The notes under the pieces: model-generated
Seen by the model: the letters and a program-made list of their open reading frames with translations, nothing else
What the model was told of the DNA's origin: nothing
Databases searched by the model: none
NCBI GenBank assembly: GCA_001510575.1
Contig: LNGK01000002.1
Location: 1,228,144-1,292,143 of the forward strand
Source: Knoxdaviesia capensis
Lineage: Eukaryota; Ascomycota; Sordariomycetes; Microascales; Gondwanamycetaceae
Direction of reading: 5' to 3'
DNA: 64,000 bases
Translations under genes and position numbers: made by a program
Shown here: one piece after another, positions 46,033 to 55,600 of the stretch
Layout of the letters: each line of letters opens with the position of its first letter
Numbering within the stretch: the stretch's first letter is position 1

Positions 46033-49000
46033 CTACAATGCTGACTCCGCAACAACCTCCTCGCACCGACCACAAAGCGCATCCTCCACCGGCGCGAGGT
46101 ACCGCCAGCACCGCGCGCACTTGGCCGCATCGGGCGGGAGCACGGTGACGGAGCCGCCGGCGGCGAACCCCGCGGGCGCGTCAAACGGCCGCGCGAACTG
46201 GCCCGGGACGGGCTCTGCTTCCTCCGCTGCTGCCGAGAGGATGTTCACGCCGGAGACGACAAACATGCCCGCAAGCTCGTCGGTGCTGTAGCGGTGCAAC
46301 GCGGCAAGCACGGCGGGGTCGGACGACCGCACGGATAACCGGCTTTGGAGGGACGAGCCGAGCGCTTTGGCGAGGCGCGCGTCTTCCAGGGCGTGCTTGC
46401 TGGCCGCGTGCACGGCCATCAGGAGCGGCAGGTCGTGGCGGAGGGTTTCGGTGTCGCACGGAAGACGGGTCGGGTCGTACAGTGGCGATGTGTATATATC
46501 ATGCGCCGGACTCAAGCGTGGGCCGTCTCTATCGTTCGGGTTTCGGGGTGTTAGTACGATTATCTCCTACGGTCAAGGTTATCGATAACAAGAGTCAATA
46601 AACTCGGCTTGTGAACTTACTCAGTCTTCATCCACTCCGGCCGGTTCTCCCACGCCTCCTCAACCAACAACGGCGTCACAGGGGCCAGCATCCGCAGAAA
46701 GCCGATAAACAACGGCTCCAGCGCACCGCCACCGTCGCCGCAGTACAGCCGGTCCTTCAGCGCCTCGACGTAGAACGCCGACAGGTCGTTGCTGACCCAG
46801 CGGTTGATAGCCGCCACGCCGCGGTAGAACTCAAGGTTGTCGAAGGCGTGGGCGACGGTTGCCATGGTGTCGTCCAGCTGCACGAGGGCGATCTGGTCGG
46901 TGGCGGTAAGTGTTGACGCGGGGGCGGGCGGCCGCGCGGCGGCGTGCAGCGAGCCGAGCATCATGCGTAGCACGCCGCGGTATTTCAGAAGGGCGGCCTG
47001 GACTGAGCGCAGCACCGGCTCGCCCACAGCCACGTCGCGGGTGTACTCGGACGACGCCACCCACAGCCGCAGCGCATCGGGACCAAGACCGTCGCCGGCG
47101 GGTTTCGGCGCAGGAGGCGGAGCCGGAGCTGCAGTGTCAGCATCAGCAGGCTCTGCATTCTTGGCCGTCTTGGCCTTCTTGTTCTTCTTGTTCTTGTTCT
47201 GACCACGTTGCTGGCCCGCGCCAGCGGCTAGCAGGCTGCCGTCCATGACCTCGGACGGTGAGATCGTGTTGCCAATCGACTTGGACATCTTCTGGCCCTT
47301 GGAATCGAGCGTGAAGCCGTGGGTAACCAGCATGCGGAACGGAGCCTCTGGCTTCGCGGGGGTGGACTCGGAAACTGCCACCAGAGGCTTAGACGCGCGG
47401 TTATCCGAAGCTGCAGCTACCACCGTCAAGAGACTGGACTGGAACCATCCGCGGTGCTGGTCCGAGCCCTCGAGGTACAGGTCGGACCGCCCCGCGGGCG
47501 TGGTCTGCGTCCACGAGCTGCCGCTGTCAAACCAGACATCCATGGTGTCCAGCCCGCGGCGCAAGCGGCGGGGCGTGCCGTCGGCTGCAGTGCGCAAGTG
47601 CGGGGCGATCCACGCCGGCTCATCCAGCGGATCGGAGAACCACGCGTCAATGCCGCGCTCGGCAACCTGGGCGATGATATGGTCCATCGACGCAACATCA
47701 GCCTCGGCCACGTTGGCGTTGGCCTCGTCGTACAGCGCGGGGATGGGCACGCCCCATGCGCGCTGGCGGGAGATACACCACTCGCTGCGGCCGGCAACGA
47801 AGCTCTCCAGCCGCTTCCGGCCGGTCTCGGGGATGAACCGCACGTCGGAGAGCGCGGAGAGCGCGTCCGACTGGATGGTGCGCACATCGGCGAACCACTG
47901 CGCCGTGGCGCGCACCACAACGGGCTTCTTCGTGCGCCAGTCGTACGGGTACTTGTGGACGTACTTGTGGGTGTGGAGCACGTCGGTACCGAGAAGCGAG
48001 AGCACGGAACTGCCACCGCCTTCCAGGATCGACGGCGCTGAGGTGAGGGCGGCCGGGTCGTCGGGGTATGCGTCTGCGGTGAAATGCCCGTCGTCCGTGA
48101 TCGGGGCAGCGGCTGCAATGCCGAGCTCTGAGCACGCCTCGTAGTCTTCCATACCGTGGCCGGGAGCCAGATGTACTAGTCCCGTTCCCGACTCGGCAGT
48201 GACCAGATCAGCATGGATGATGGGCTGCGGCGCCGACTGACTCCCCCGGAGGGGGTTGTGATACCGGGAGCTGGCAATGGCCGAGCCAGGGATGCTGGGG
48301 ATGACAATTTCGCATTCGTCTTCAGACACGCCCCAGGACTCGAGCACACTGGCTAAGCGAGACTTGGCAAGAACGGTGGCAGCACCCGAGACCTTTACCA
48401 GACAGTACTCCATATCAGAGTGAACCCCAATAGCGCGGTTCGCGGGGAGGGTCCAGGGCGTGGTGGTCCAGACAACGACATAGACAGGGCCGTCGGTGTA
48501 TCCCAGTGTGTAAGCGAGTTCCGGGCCGGCTGCAAAGCGGACATACGCGGCGGTGGAAACGTGGTCGTCCCGGTATTCGAGCTCGGCTTCGGCCAGCGCG
48601 GTGCGCGATGACGGGGACCAGTACACCGGCTTGTGCTTCCGGAAGATGAGCCCCTGGGCGACCATATTGCGGAACAGCCGTAGCTGGGCGATTTCAAAGC
48701 CGCTGTCCATGGTCGTCCACCGCGCGTCCCAGTCGGCCATGACGCCAAACGAGCGGAACTCGGCCATCTGCTTCAACACCGTCTCGCTCGCCAGCTGGCG
48801 CGCCGCTTTCCGGATCTCTCCGGTGGGGAGCTTGAGGGCCGCCGCAGCAGCCACCGAGCCGCCCCCGGGGGTCCCGCTAGCTTTGCTAATGGCTGCGAGC
48901 GCTTTTATCTCGATCGGGAGTCCATGGCAGTCCCATCCTGGCCGGTAGTGCACCCGGTGACCTAGTATATCACATCCTTGTTAGCCCACCGCAGACGTTC

Positions 49001-49385
49001 CTCTCTTCTAAAAAGAGTGGCTCGGGTTTGCGCCTACCCTGCTGCACCTTGAACCGCAACACTATATCCTTCAAGATCTTGTTCAGCGCGTGGCCGAGGT
49101 GGAGGCTTCCGTTCGCGTACGGCGGGCCGTCGTGGAGCACAAAGGGGCGGTCATCGGGGCGGTTCGCCGCTTGCCATTTGTAGAAGTCGTCGGTGGATCG
49201 TCGGAGGTAGATGTCGCGTTGGGCGGCTACCGGACGCGGACTACACAGCCAGGGGGATGAGTTCAATAGTGGTTAGATAACGAACGGCATGCCCGATTCT
49301 CACCACTCCATGGATACTTGCGGTGGACTGCATACGGAAAAGAAGACTTCGGCAGCCTCAGTGTTGACGTCCACGATTTGGACAT
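46033..49385 (-). CDS. ism1: Mitochondrial isoleucyl-tRNA synthetase
   Basis: Four exons (49385-49336, 49240-49038, 48961-46621, 46528-46033) give 1029 residues. The splice from exon 1 rebuilds LPKSSFPPRPVAAQRDIYLR, the usual start of bacterial-type IleRS. The short Ser/Thr/Arg-rich N-terminus fits a mitochondrial presequence. The HIGH motif is HLGH at about 64 in PYANGSLHLGHALNK. The editing domain occupies the middle, and KMSKS is at about 642. The C-terminal zinc motif has CARCW and CGRC at about 998-1016, typical of the bacterial type. An unusual Lys-rich then Pro/Ala-rich insert follows KMSKS at about 665-705. Intron 3 contains a TACTAAC branch site and a GTTATCGATAAC palindrome. It charges mitochondrial tRNA-Ile. 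The start is divergent from the AlkB gene. Confidence 0.96.
46578..46589. promoter_or_regulatory. GTTATCGATAAC palindrome inside ism1 intron 3
   Basis: A perfect 12-base palindrome made of two overlapping GATA half-sites on opposite strands. The same 12-mer recurs at 49633-49644 upstream of this gene. Confidence 0.4.
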
Positions 49386-50006
49386 GTCGCTGCCCTTTGC
49401 ACTCGCGCTGGCCTATCGAAAGACCGCGAAGGCAAACGAACAGCCAATGGGCGGAAAACAAAAGGGAGTGTGTGATAAAAGAGAAAACGAAGTTTGGAAG
49501 AAAGGAAGATGAAAAAGAGAAATGTCGTCGTTTGTAGCTGTGGGAGAAACTGGAAAAAGGCCCTGATCGAAAGATTTGGCCCATTGGATTTTGCCGCGCG
49601 CATGTGGCGCTTGCCGTCGTGGACCGGGTTGTGTTATCGATAACCTTCGGGTTATACCCTAGGCGCATTTTGGTCTCAACCTCGTCCGATGACTTTCGTC
49701 CTTTGGTACCGGTCTGATATGGAAATTCTTCAGGATAAGTTAGCTCTCATTACAACAGTCAGATGTGGCTCCCATATGAACCATCTCTTTTTTTTTTCTG
49801 AAACATCGTGGAATGCGAAAGTTCACGTTTGGCGCAACGAAGTCGGCCGGAACTCCATATGCGGAGACGCGAAAAATGTGGCACCACAGACCAAAATTTT
49901 GCGGCCACTCTAACTCAGACTTGATCGCAAGACTCGAACTTCCCCCGGGATTCAAACATGCCTCCGGGGCATCAAGACACCAACAACACCGCCCTTGACC
50001 GCATGC
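49386..50006. promoter_or_regulatory. Divergent promoter region ism1 / alkB-like
   Basis: 621 bases separate the two start codons. The central GTTATCGATAAC palindrome is listed separately. An upstream ORF precedes the AlkB start. No TATA box is obvious. Confidence 0.5.
49633..49644. promoter_or_regulatory. GTTATCGATAAC palindrome, ism1 promoter
   Basis: A perfect 12-base palindrome 248 bases upstream of the ism1 start and about 360 upstream of the AlkB-like start. It consists of overlapping inverted CGATAA sites, which could bind a GATA factor or a palindrome-specific protein. Confidence 0.45.
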
Positions 50007-50017
50007 ATGGGCACTGA
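49958..50017 (+). other. Upstream ORF overlapping the AlkB-like start
   Basis: An ATG at 49958 opens a 19-codon frame that stops at 50015-50017, overlapping the chosen start at 50007 by 11 bases in another frame. Scanning ribosomes that initiate here would bypass that ATG and could reach the second in-frame ATG at 50031. Confidence 0.4.
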
Positions 50018-50702
50018 GACGGGGGCAAACATGCACGAGCTCGCTATCGAGCCGGCGGGCATCTTCTGGCAAGACGACTTCATCACGGCGGCGCACGAGG
50101 CGCAGCTGCTCGACATCTTCCGCACGCAGCTGGCGTGGCCGGAGCGCAGCGGCAAGGCGCGCGTGTCGCTGCACTACGGCTACACGTTCGACTACAAGAC
50201 CTTCGGCGTGGACCCGGCCGTCCCGTTCACGCCGTTCCCGGACTGGCTGCAGCCGCTGATCCCGGCGCGCGAGGGCCGCCCGCCCGACCAGGTGTGTCTG
50301 CAGTACTACCCGCCGGGGTCCGGCATCCCGCCGCACTCCGACACCCACTCGACGTACGACCAGCTGTACGCGCTGTCGCTCGGCGCCCCCGTGGTCATGC
50401 AGTTCCAGAAGGGCGAGCAGCGCGTCGACGTCGACCTGACGCCGCGCAGCTTGATGCAGATGTCGGGGGATTCGAGGTTGCACTGGACCCACAGTATCCG
50501 CCAGCGCAAGACGGATCCCGGGCCGGACGGGGCGGTGCGGCCGCGCGGTGACCGGTGGAGCGTTACGTACCGGTGGTTGCGGGAGGGTGGGCAGTGCGAC
50601 TGTGGCGATGTGAAGATGTGTGATACGGCTCAGAAGAACCTGGGTGTTGAGAAGATGTATCGCTGGAAAGAGACATCGGCGGATGGTCAAGCCGAAGCAT
50701 AG
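50007..50702 (+). CDS. AlkB-family 2-oxoglutarate/Fe(II) oxygenase, ALKBH8-type
   Basis: A single exon of 231 residues; the AlkB core fills it. Iron ligands are His110 and Asp112 (GIPPHSDTHSTYD) and His162 (WTHSI). Arg183 and Arg189 (RWSVTYR) form the Rx5R motif that binds 2-oxoglutarate and substrate. The run DTHS, LSLG, VMQF and RSLMQMSG closely follows the AlkB domain of human ALKBH8, which hydroxylates the mcm5U wobble uridine of tRNA. No RRM or methyltransferase domain is present, so this is the oxygenase alone. A Cys-containing tail (CDCGDVKMC) could bind metal. The substrate is inferred, not shown. The start at 50007 is the first in-frame ATG; 50031 is an alternative nine residues shorter at most. 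Confidence 0.88.
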   Translation: MGTETGANMHELAIEPAGIFWQDDFITAAHEAQLLDIFRTQLAWPERSGKARVSLHYGYTFDYKTFGVDPAVPFTPFPDWLQPLIPAREGRPPDQVCLQYYPPGSGIPPHSDTHSTYDQLYALSLGAPVVMQFQKGEQRVDVDLTPRSLMQMSGDSRLHWTHSIRQRKTDPGPDGAVRPRGDRWSVTYRWLREGGQCDCGDVKMCDTAQKNLGVEKMYRWKETSADGQAEA

Positions 50703-51643
50703 AATCTGGAACACTACTAGACCTATATATATATATGTCTATGTATGCATTACAATATCCAGAGATAGCTCTCTGATATGTTCCTATGTTCCACAACGAA
50801 CTAATAGAATACCCGGCCAGTACCAGCCCGGTGATGAGCCTATCAGATCATGTAGTTCAAGACCCCCCCATCACCAAGACAGCAAGCCCAACGACTGACG
50901 TTGCAAATCCCGGTCTAGCGTCGAAAGCTCCATAGCGTTTCTAGCATTGTTAGCGAGCGCTGAGATTTTTTTACGGGAAGCGGACGCCTGGACTCAAATC
51001 ATCTCGGCCAGCAATCTTTCAGGAAAGGAAAAACTCCAGGAGGTCCTCTTTTCACGTTCACAGCCTCGGGATGAATTGGCATCAAAATAGAAGGAGAATC
51101 CCCTATCAAGAGGTTTAGTTTGATGACGGATGGAATACTAGATTGGATACATACCTAACAAGCGATCTGGCCTGAAAAGAAGAAGTTGGAAGATAGCAGA
51201 AGTCATGGCAGAACAGCGAAAATGCTTCAAACGCAGAATAGGTCAGATGTCAAAACCGGTTGCAAACGCGCCCGGATGAAAGCCGCGGTGATCGTTGAGT
51301 TGAACTTATGTTAGGGTTATCTAGGGTTAGCTGATCTCTTCCTCTATGTGGGAATAATGATATATATCAGTGTAATCGGCGCCACAGAATTTGCTCTCCG
51401 GGCTCATAACCTCTTCGAATAGTTATATATACTGCTATATTCGCAGTGAACTCCTGATTTTCTATATCTAACGTGATGAGATATGGGTACGTTATCAATC
51501 TCATACATTTAGTTGCTGACTCATGTCTGACATCCGCACAGTTGCCCGCCCACTTTGCTCAGGCTCCGTCCTGCCGACTGTCCGTACAACAACCCGAAGA
51601 CCGGGACATCAAACTGCACGATACGACACCCAGAACCCCAAAA
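50703..51643. other. Intergenic region between the AlkB-like gene and the 51644 gene
   Basis: An A/T-rich 3' flank (a TATATATATA run near 50727) is followed by unremarkable sequence. A telomere-like TTAGGGTTATCTAGGGTTAG lies at 51311-51330, about 315 bases upstream of the next gene. Confidence 0.55.
51311..51330. promoter_or_regulatory. Paired TAGGGTTA telo-box-like motifs
   Basis: Two TAGGGTTA units with starts 11 bases apart (about one helical turn) lie upstream of the 51644 gene. They resemble the pair at 23485-23514 in the opposite orientation. Confidence 0.35.
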
Positions 51644-52639
51644 ATGGCCCCGATCCGCCGGTATCTCCGCATCACGAAGTACTCCGTCCTGGAGGTGCGC
51701 ATCCACCTCGACAACCCGGGGCTGGCGACCTCGTGGCTGCTGAACCCGCGCTACAACGTGCTCCCGCGCATCATCGAGCGCATCCGCCCGCTGGTGCTCC
51801 CAAAGTTGCGCGAAGAGCAGGAGCTGGGTCGGCGGCGCGGCGCGGCGGCCGCCAAGCGCCGGGGGGTGCGCGATGTTATAGTTGAAGGTGCGTCGGAGTT
51901 GCCGGTCTGCGGCCGTGCGAGACACGGGCCTCTCGTCCCTGTTTGGCCCAACTAACCAGCTAACAATGTTGGTACAGACGACTACCAGGTCACGGTGTAC
52001 CTGACGCCCTCCAGCTCGCGCCACTCGCTGCTCAAGAAACACAAGCACCTGCGCACAAACCCGCCGCCCCGGCTCACCTCCACGTCCTCGCGGCTGCTCG
52101 ACGAGACCACCCTGCAGAACGAGCCGATCGACGTCGACAACTCCAGCTCGCCGGCCGCCGCCGGGCCCAGCGCCGCAGTCCCCGGCCTGCTCGTCGAGGA
52201 AGATTCCGACAATGACGGCGACGATGGGAACGACGCCGACTACACCGACGATGCCGCCGCCGGGCCGGCCACGGGCCTGCACGCCATCCCACTGGCCCGG
52301 AGCGCCGCCACGGCGGCCGACCCGATCGACGTGGACACCGAAGACGCCGCGGGTGGGATTCACAACAGACCGGGGGCAGTGGACGAAGACGACGATAAGA
52401 AGAAGATCGAGATGGACGTGTCGTACGAGGGGTTTGCGATCTACGGCCTGATGCTGTGTCTCGTGGTCAAGCGGCTGTCCCCGGCGCCCGGGGCTACGGC
52501 ACAGGCGGCGGGGGCCGCTGCGTCCGCTCCTGGGAAGCGGGGTGCGGTGGCGGCGGCAGGTGGGGATGGAGGGGCGCCGTCGGGCCAGGCGCTAATGGAG
52601 AACTGGATCGCGTCGACGCAGATGCCGGCTGGCGGGTGA
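51644..52639 (+). CDS. Conserved-looking ascomycete protein, function unknown
   Basis: Two exons (51644-51887 and 51978-52639) join over a 90-base GTGCGT...CAG intron with a CTAAC branch site, giving 301 residues. The N-terminal block (RRYLRITKYSVLEVRIHLDNP, then SWLLNPRYNVLPRIIERIRPLVLPKLREE) is well ordered. Splicing yields VIVEDDYQVTVYLTPSSSRHSLL. An acidic, low-complexity middle follows (about 140-225). A second ordered block (KKKIEMDVSYEGFAIYGLMLCLVVKR) is at about 245-270. I recall similar two-block proteins in other filamentous fungi but cannot name a function. The repeated pattern PIDVD appears twice in the middle. I see no signal peptide or membrane helix. Confidence 0.8.
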
Positions 52640-55600
52640 GAACAGGATTGCGTCTTTCGATTTGCACCACGTGGAGCTAGCTAGGTCCCGGCGATGGCTT
52701 CCAAAGGATCACTCCGGAGCACCAGCTCGTTCCGGGAAAGACACTGCCGGTGTGGCCGGCGTGAGTTAATCCCAAGGTTTGGCCTGGGCCATCTGCTCTG
52801 TTGCTGTCGACTCCGGCCCGGATCGCCCACGAACAGGTCTTACCAACCGCACCTCTCCCCCGCATGTCGAGGTGCGCCCGGCGAAGAATGGAAACGTATC
52901 ATCATGTGCCAAAGATGCATGGATCTAGGTAACTGTCTGGCTTAAGGATGACCTAATGGGGGGGTTTTATCTTACTTTAGCCCTGGACTCCTCTCTGCGA
53001 GACAGCTAGTATATTGGTAAACGCCGCCCTCGAACATGGAGCTGTGCTTTACAAAAGGCTAGGAGCTCCCCCGGAAAGCTTTGGCGCTCGGAGTGGCATT
53101 CTGCCAGATGACTTCCATAGATAGACCCCTTAGCCGGGCTGATGTATGTACTAAGGAGACTTCTGAACTACACGACTAGAAGCTAGGAACGCGCGGGTGT
53201 TGTCATTCTGACCACACCTTGCTTTGCCGACAACGATCTAGATCTGGTGGAATGTCCAGTTAAATCCCGGAGCTCTCCCGTATGTGATCTAGTGCACGAT
53301 GCTTGGAATATGCATGGTATAGACACGACAGGTTACTTGGATAGGACCTGCTACTACCCATGGCTCATAAAGCTCTCTCCGCAATGTAGCTATATCCCGG
53401 CGGTGATCAGCTCTCCACGACGTCAGGACAGGCCCAACCAAGCTCACCCTCACTTGGGGCGGGGTGTGAAAGCAGGTGCAGAACGAACTGAGGGGAAACC
53501 ACAGCTGCCGTTTCATTCAGGTCGTAAGACTTGTTCTCCTCTTCTCTGGCAATATTAAAATAGTAGTTCAAAAGCAATAAGCGGAATCCCGACTGGCAAC
53601 TGACCCGGTGTGTGACGACAGTGACGGGTAAAGTTCTGTATCGGTGACCGGGGGCCCTGGCCTGGGTTTGCTGTACGGCCTACCAGGGGGTGTGAGTGCA
53701 AGCACTTAAAACCAGGGCAGAAACAGGCGGACGGTCAGCGTGGGCCGCAACAGACACGTCCAACAAAGAGGGGAGAAAACCACTGAAGAGCCCAGGGAAA
53801 GAGAGATGCCGGGACTTTGGTGCAATCGGAAAGACTGGATACGTGCCGTCATCATTGCGACTCTATGAGAGGAGGCACCCTGTCCCGCTGAGCGGGGAAG
53901 GGAGCCAGATTCCGTCTCGAAGAGACGGGAAATGTGCCGCCGTGGAGAGCGGACGGCCAGAATGTCTGATTCCGGAACCAGAGACGGGAGTCAAGAAAAG
54001 GAAGAGAGAACGAAAAAGTCATTCTCACGTCGTTGGACCCAGAATCGTGCAAGCCTGGCCCGACGCGGCACAGCTGTGCTGACCGGGACATGCAAAAGAC
54101 CTCAAGGCGGAACCAAGGTTGCATCGATCGATGCCTTTTCTCTCTCGTCCCTCTCGTCCCTCTCGTCTCTCTCACACCCCCCCCCCTCCGCCCTCCTCTA
54201 GTTACAATCAGATATTGATGATAAGAGAGGGGACGAGAGGAGGGGAAAGCAGGAACCGACGGCTTCATTTTGCAAAAAGTTGCTGAGTCCTTCCAGATAC
54301 GCCGGGATGTAAATTGATACATCACTTTTTGCACCACGCCGTCGACGCTCATGTGAGTCAAGGCTGTGTGGGACTTGGCCTTTCGGGGTTTAACCTGACC
54401 GGGCGGGACAAGACATGAATGAAGGTCTTCTCACCAACGAGACACCCAAAAGATGCCGTCTTGTCGTGTTGCTATAGATAGCTTTCCTGAGTGCTCCATC
54501 GGGGGATTTTTTGGAGTGCTTATCGGATGCCAGTTTGTTGGGAGAGCGAGCGGGAGTTTGAGGTTTACAAGACGAAGTGATTGCATATTGGTGAACCGGC
54601 GAGCATGGAAGGATTTGAATTTCACACTTAGGGCTGGCTGGCCTCACTGTTTATGTGTGTAAACCGTGTAATGCTCAGAACGGGGTTATGTCGTTAACCG
54701 AACCTGCCCAAAGGGGACGATGGGTGGTGCCTTCCTCGCTTGGACGGATACTTGGTAATTGCATATCATGGAATCACGCCGGCTTCTGTCTTTTCTTTCC
54801 CCTCTCTCTCCACCATTACCCGATCATGGCTTCACGGTAATCTCTTAATCACGGCGATCTCGGAATGTCAGTCGGCGTGTTGACACGTCCACTTGTACCA
54901 GGAAATGGCCTGAACATTGTTCGGATTCGCACGCTTTGACATGTTCTCTCTTCCAGTCGGCTTTTTTTGCGGGCGATCTGCCCTGCACGGGCTGGCTGGC
55001 TGGTGGGAAATTTCCCCTTGTCGACAGGCTGTCTAATTTGAAGAGTCCACGAGATAGTTCCCCTCTTCAGTCTCAAAGCTCAACAACATGGCCTGAGAAT
55101 GAAATCGATTTCCGCTCCTTTCGAGGCTACGAGGGCGATACCCCGAGCTTACACTAGACGAACACGGCCGGCCATCGCTTCTCTTATATCCCAGATGAGA
55201 AGGGGGGGAAAGGGAAACCAAAGAACAAATCATGGAAGACCTGAGTCTTCAGGGCGGTTGACCACCCTATTGCCAAGCTGAGACAAACAATGGCTGGCCA
55301 TCCATCCTCCAGTTATTCACTGGTGTGGTACCAGTCTACCAGACCCCAAAGCAGCTAAGCACGTTCGAGGAGACCTACCCACCACGAAACAACCGCTCTG
55401 ATTGTGTGTACGAGTTCTCACCGCTAGGCCGGGGTTGAGTGGCTGCCTCTGCACAAGCACTCCTACTCCACGTGGGCATCCACTCGGCCCTCCCATCTCC
55501 ATCCTGTTTGTTGGGTCTTCATTTGAAGTGTGTGAGAGAGTGTCTGACTATCATTCTAAACAGGTTAAATCTGGGAACTCCACCACACAATTTACCAATC

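Noticed and set aside
49995..50006. Earlier start for the AlkB-like gene at a TTG
   Set aside because: Not an ATG; 50007 is the first in-frame ATG.
51473..51643. Upstream in-frame extension of the 51644 gene
   Set aside because: The added residues look like translated leader; MAPIRRYLRITKYS begins at the ordered block and fits what I recall of homologues.
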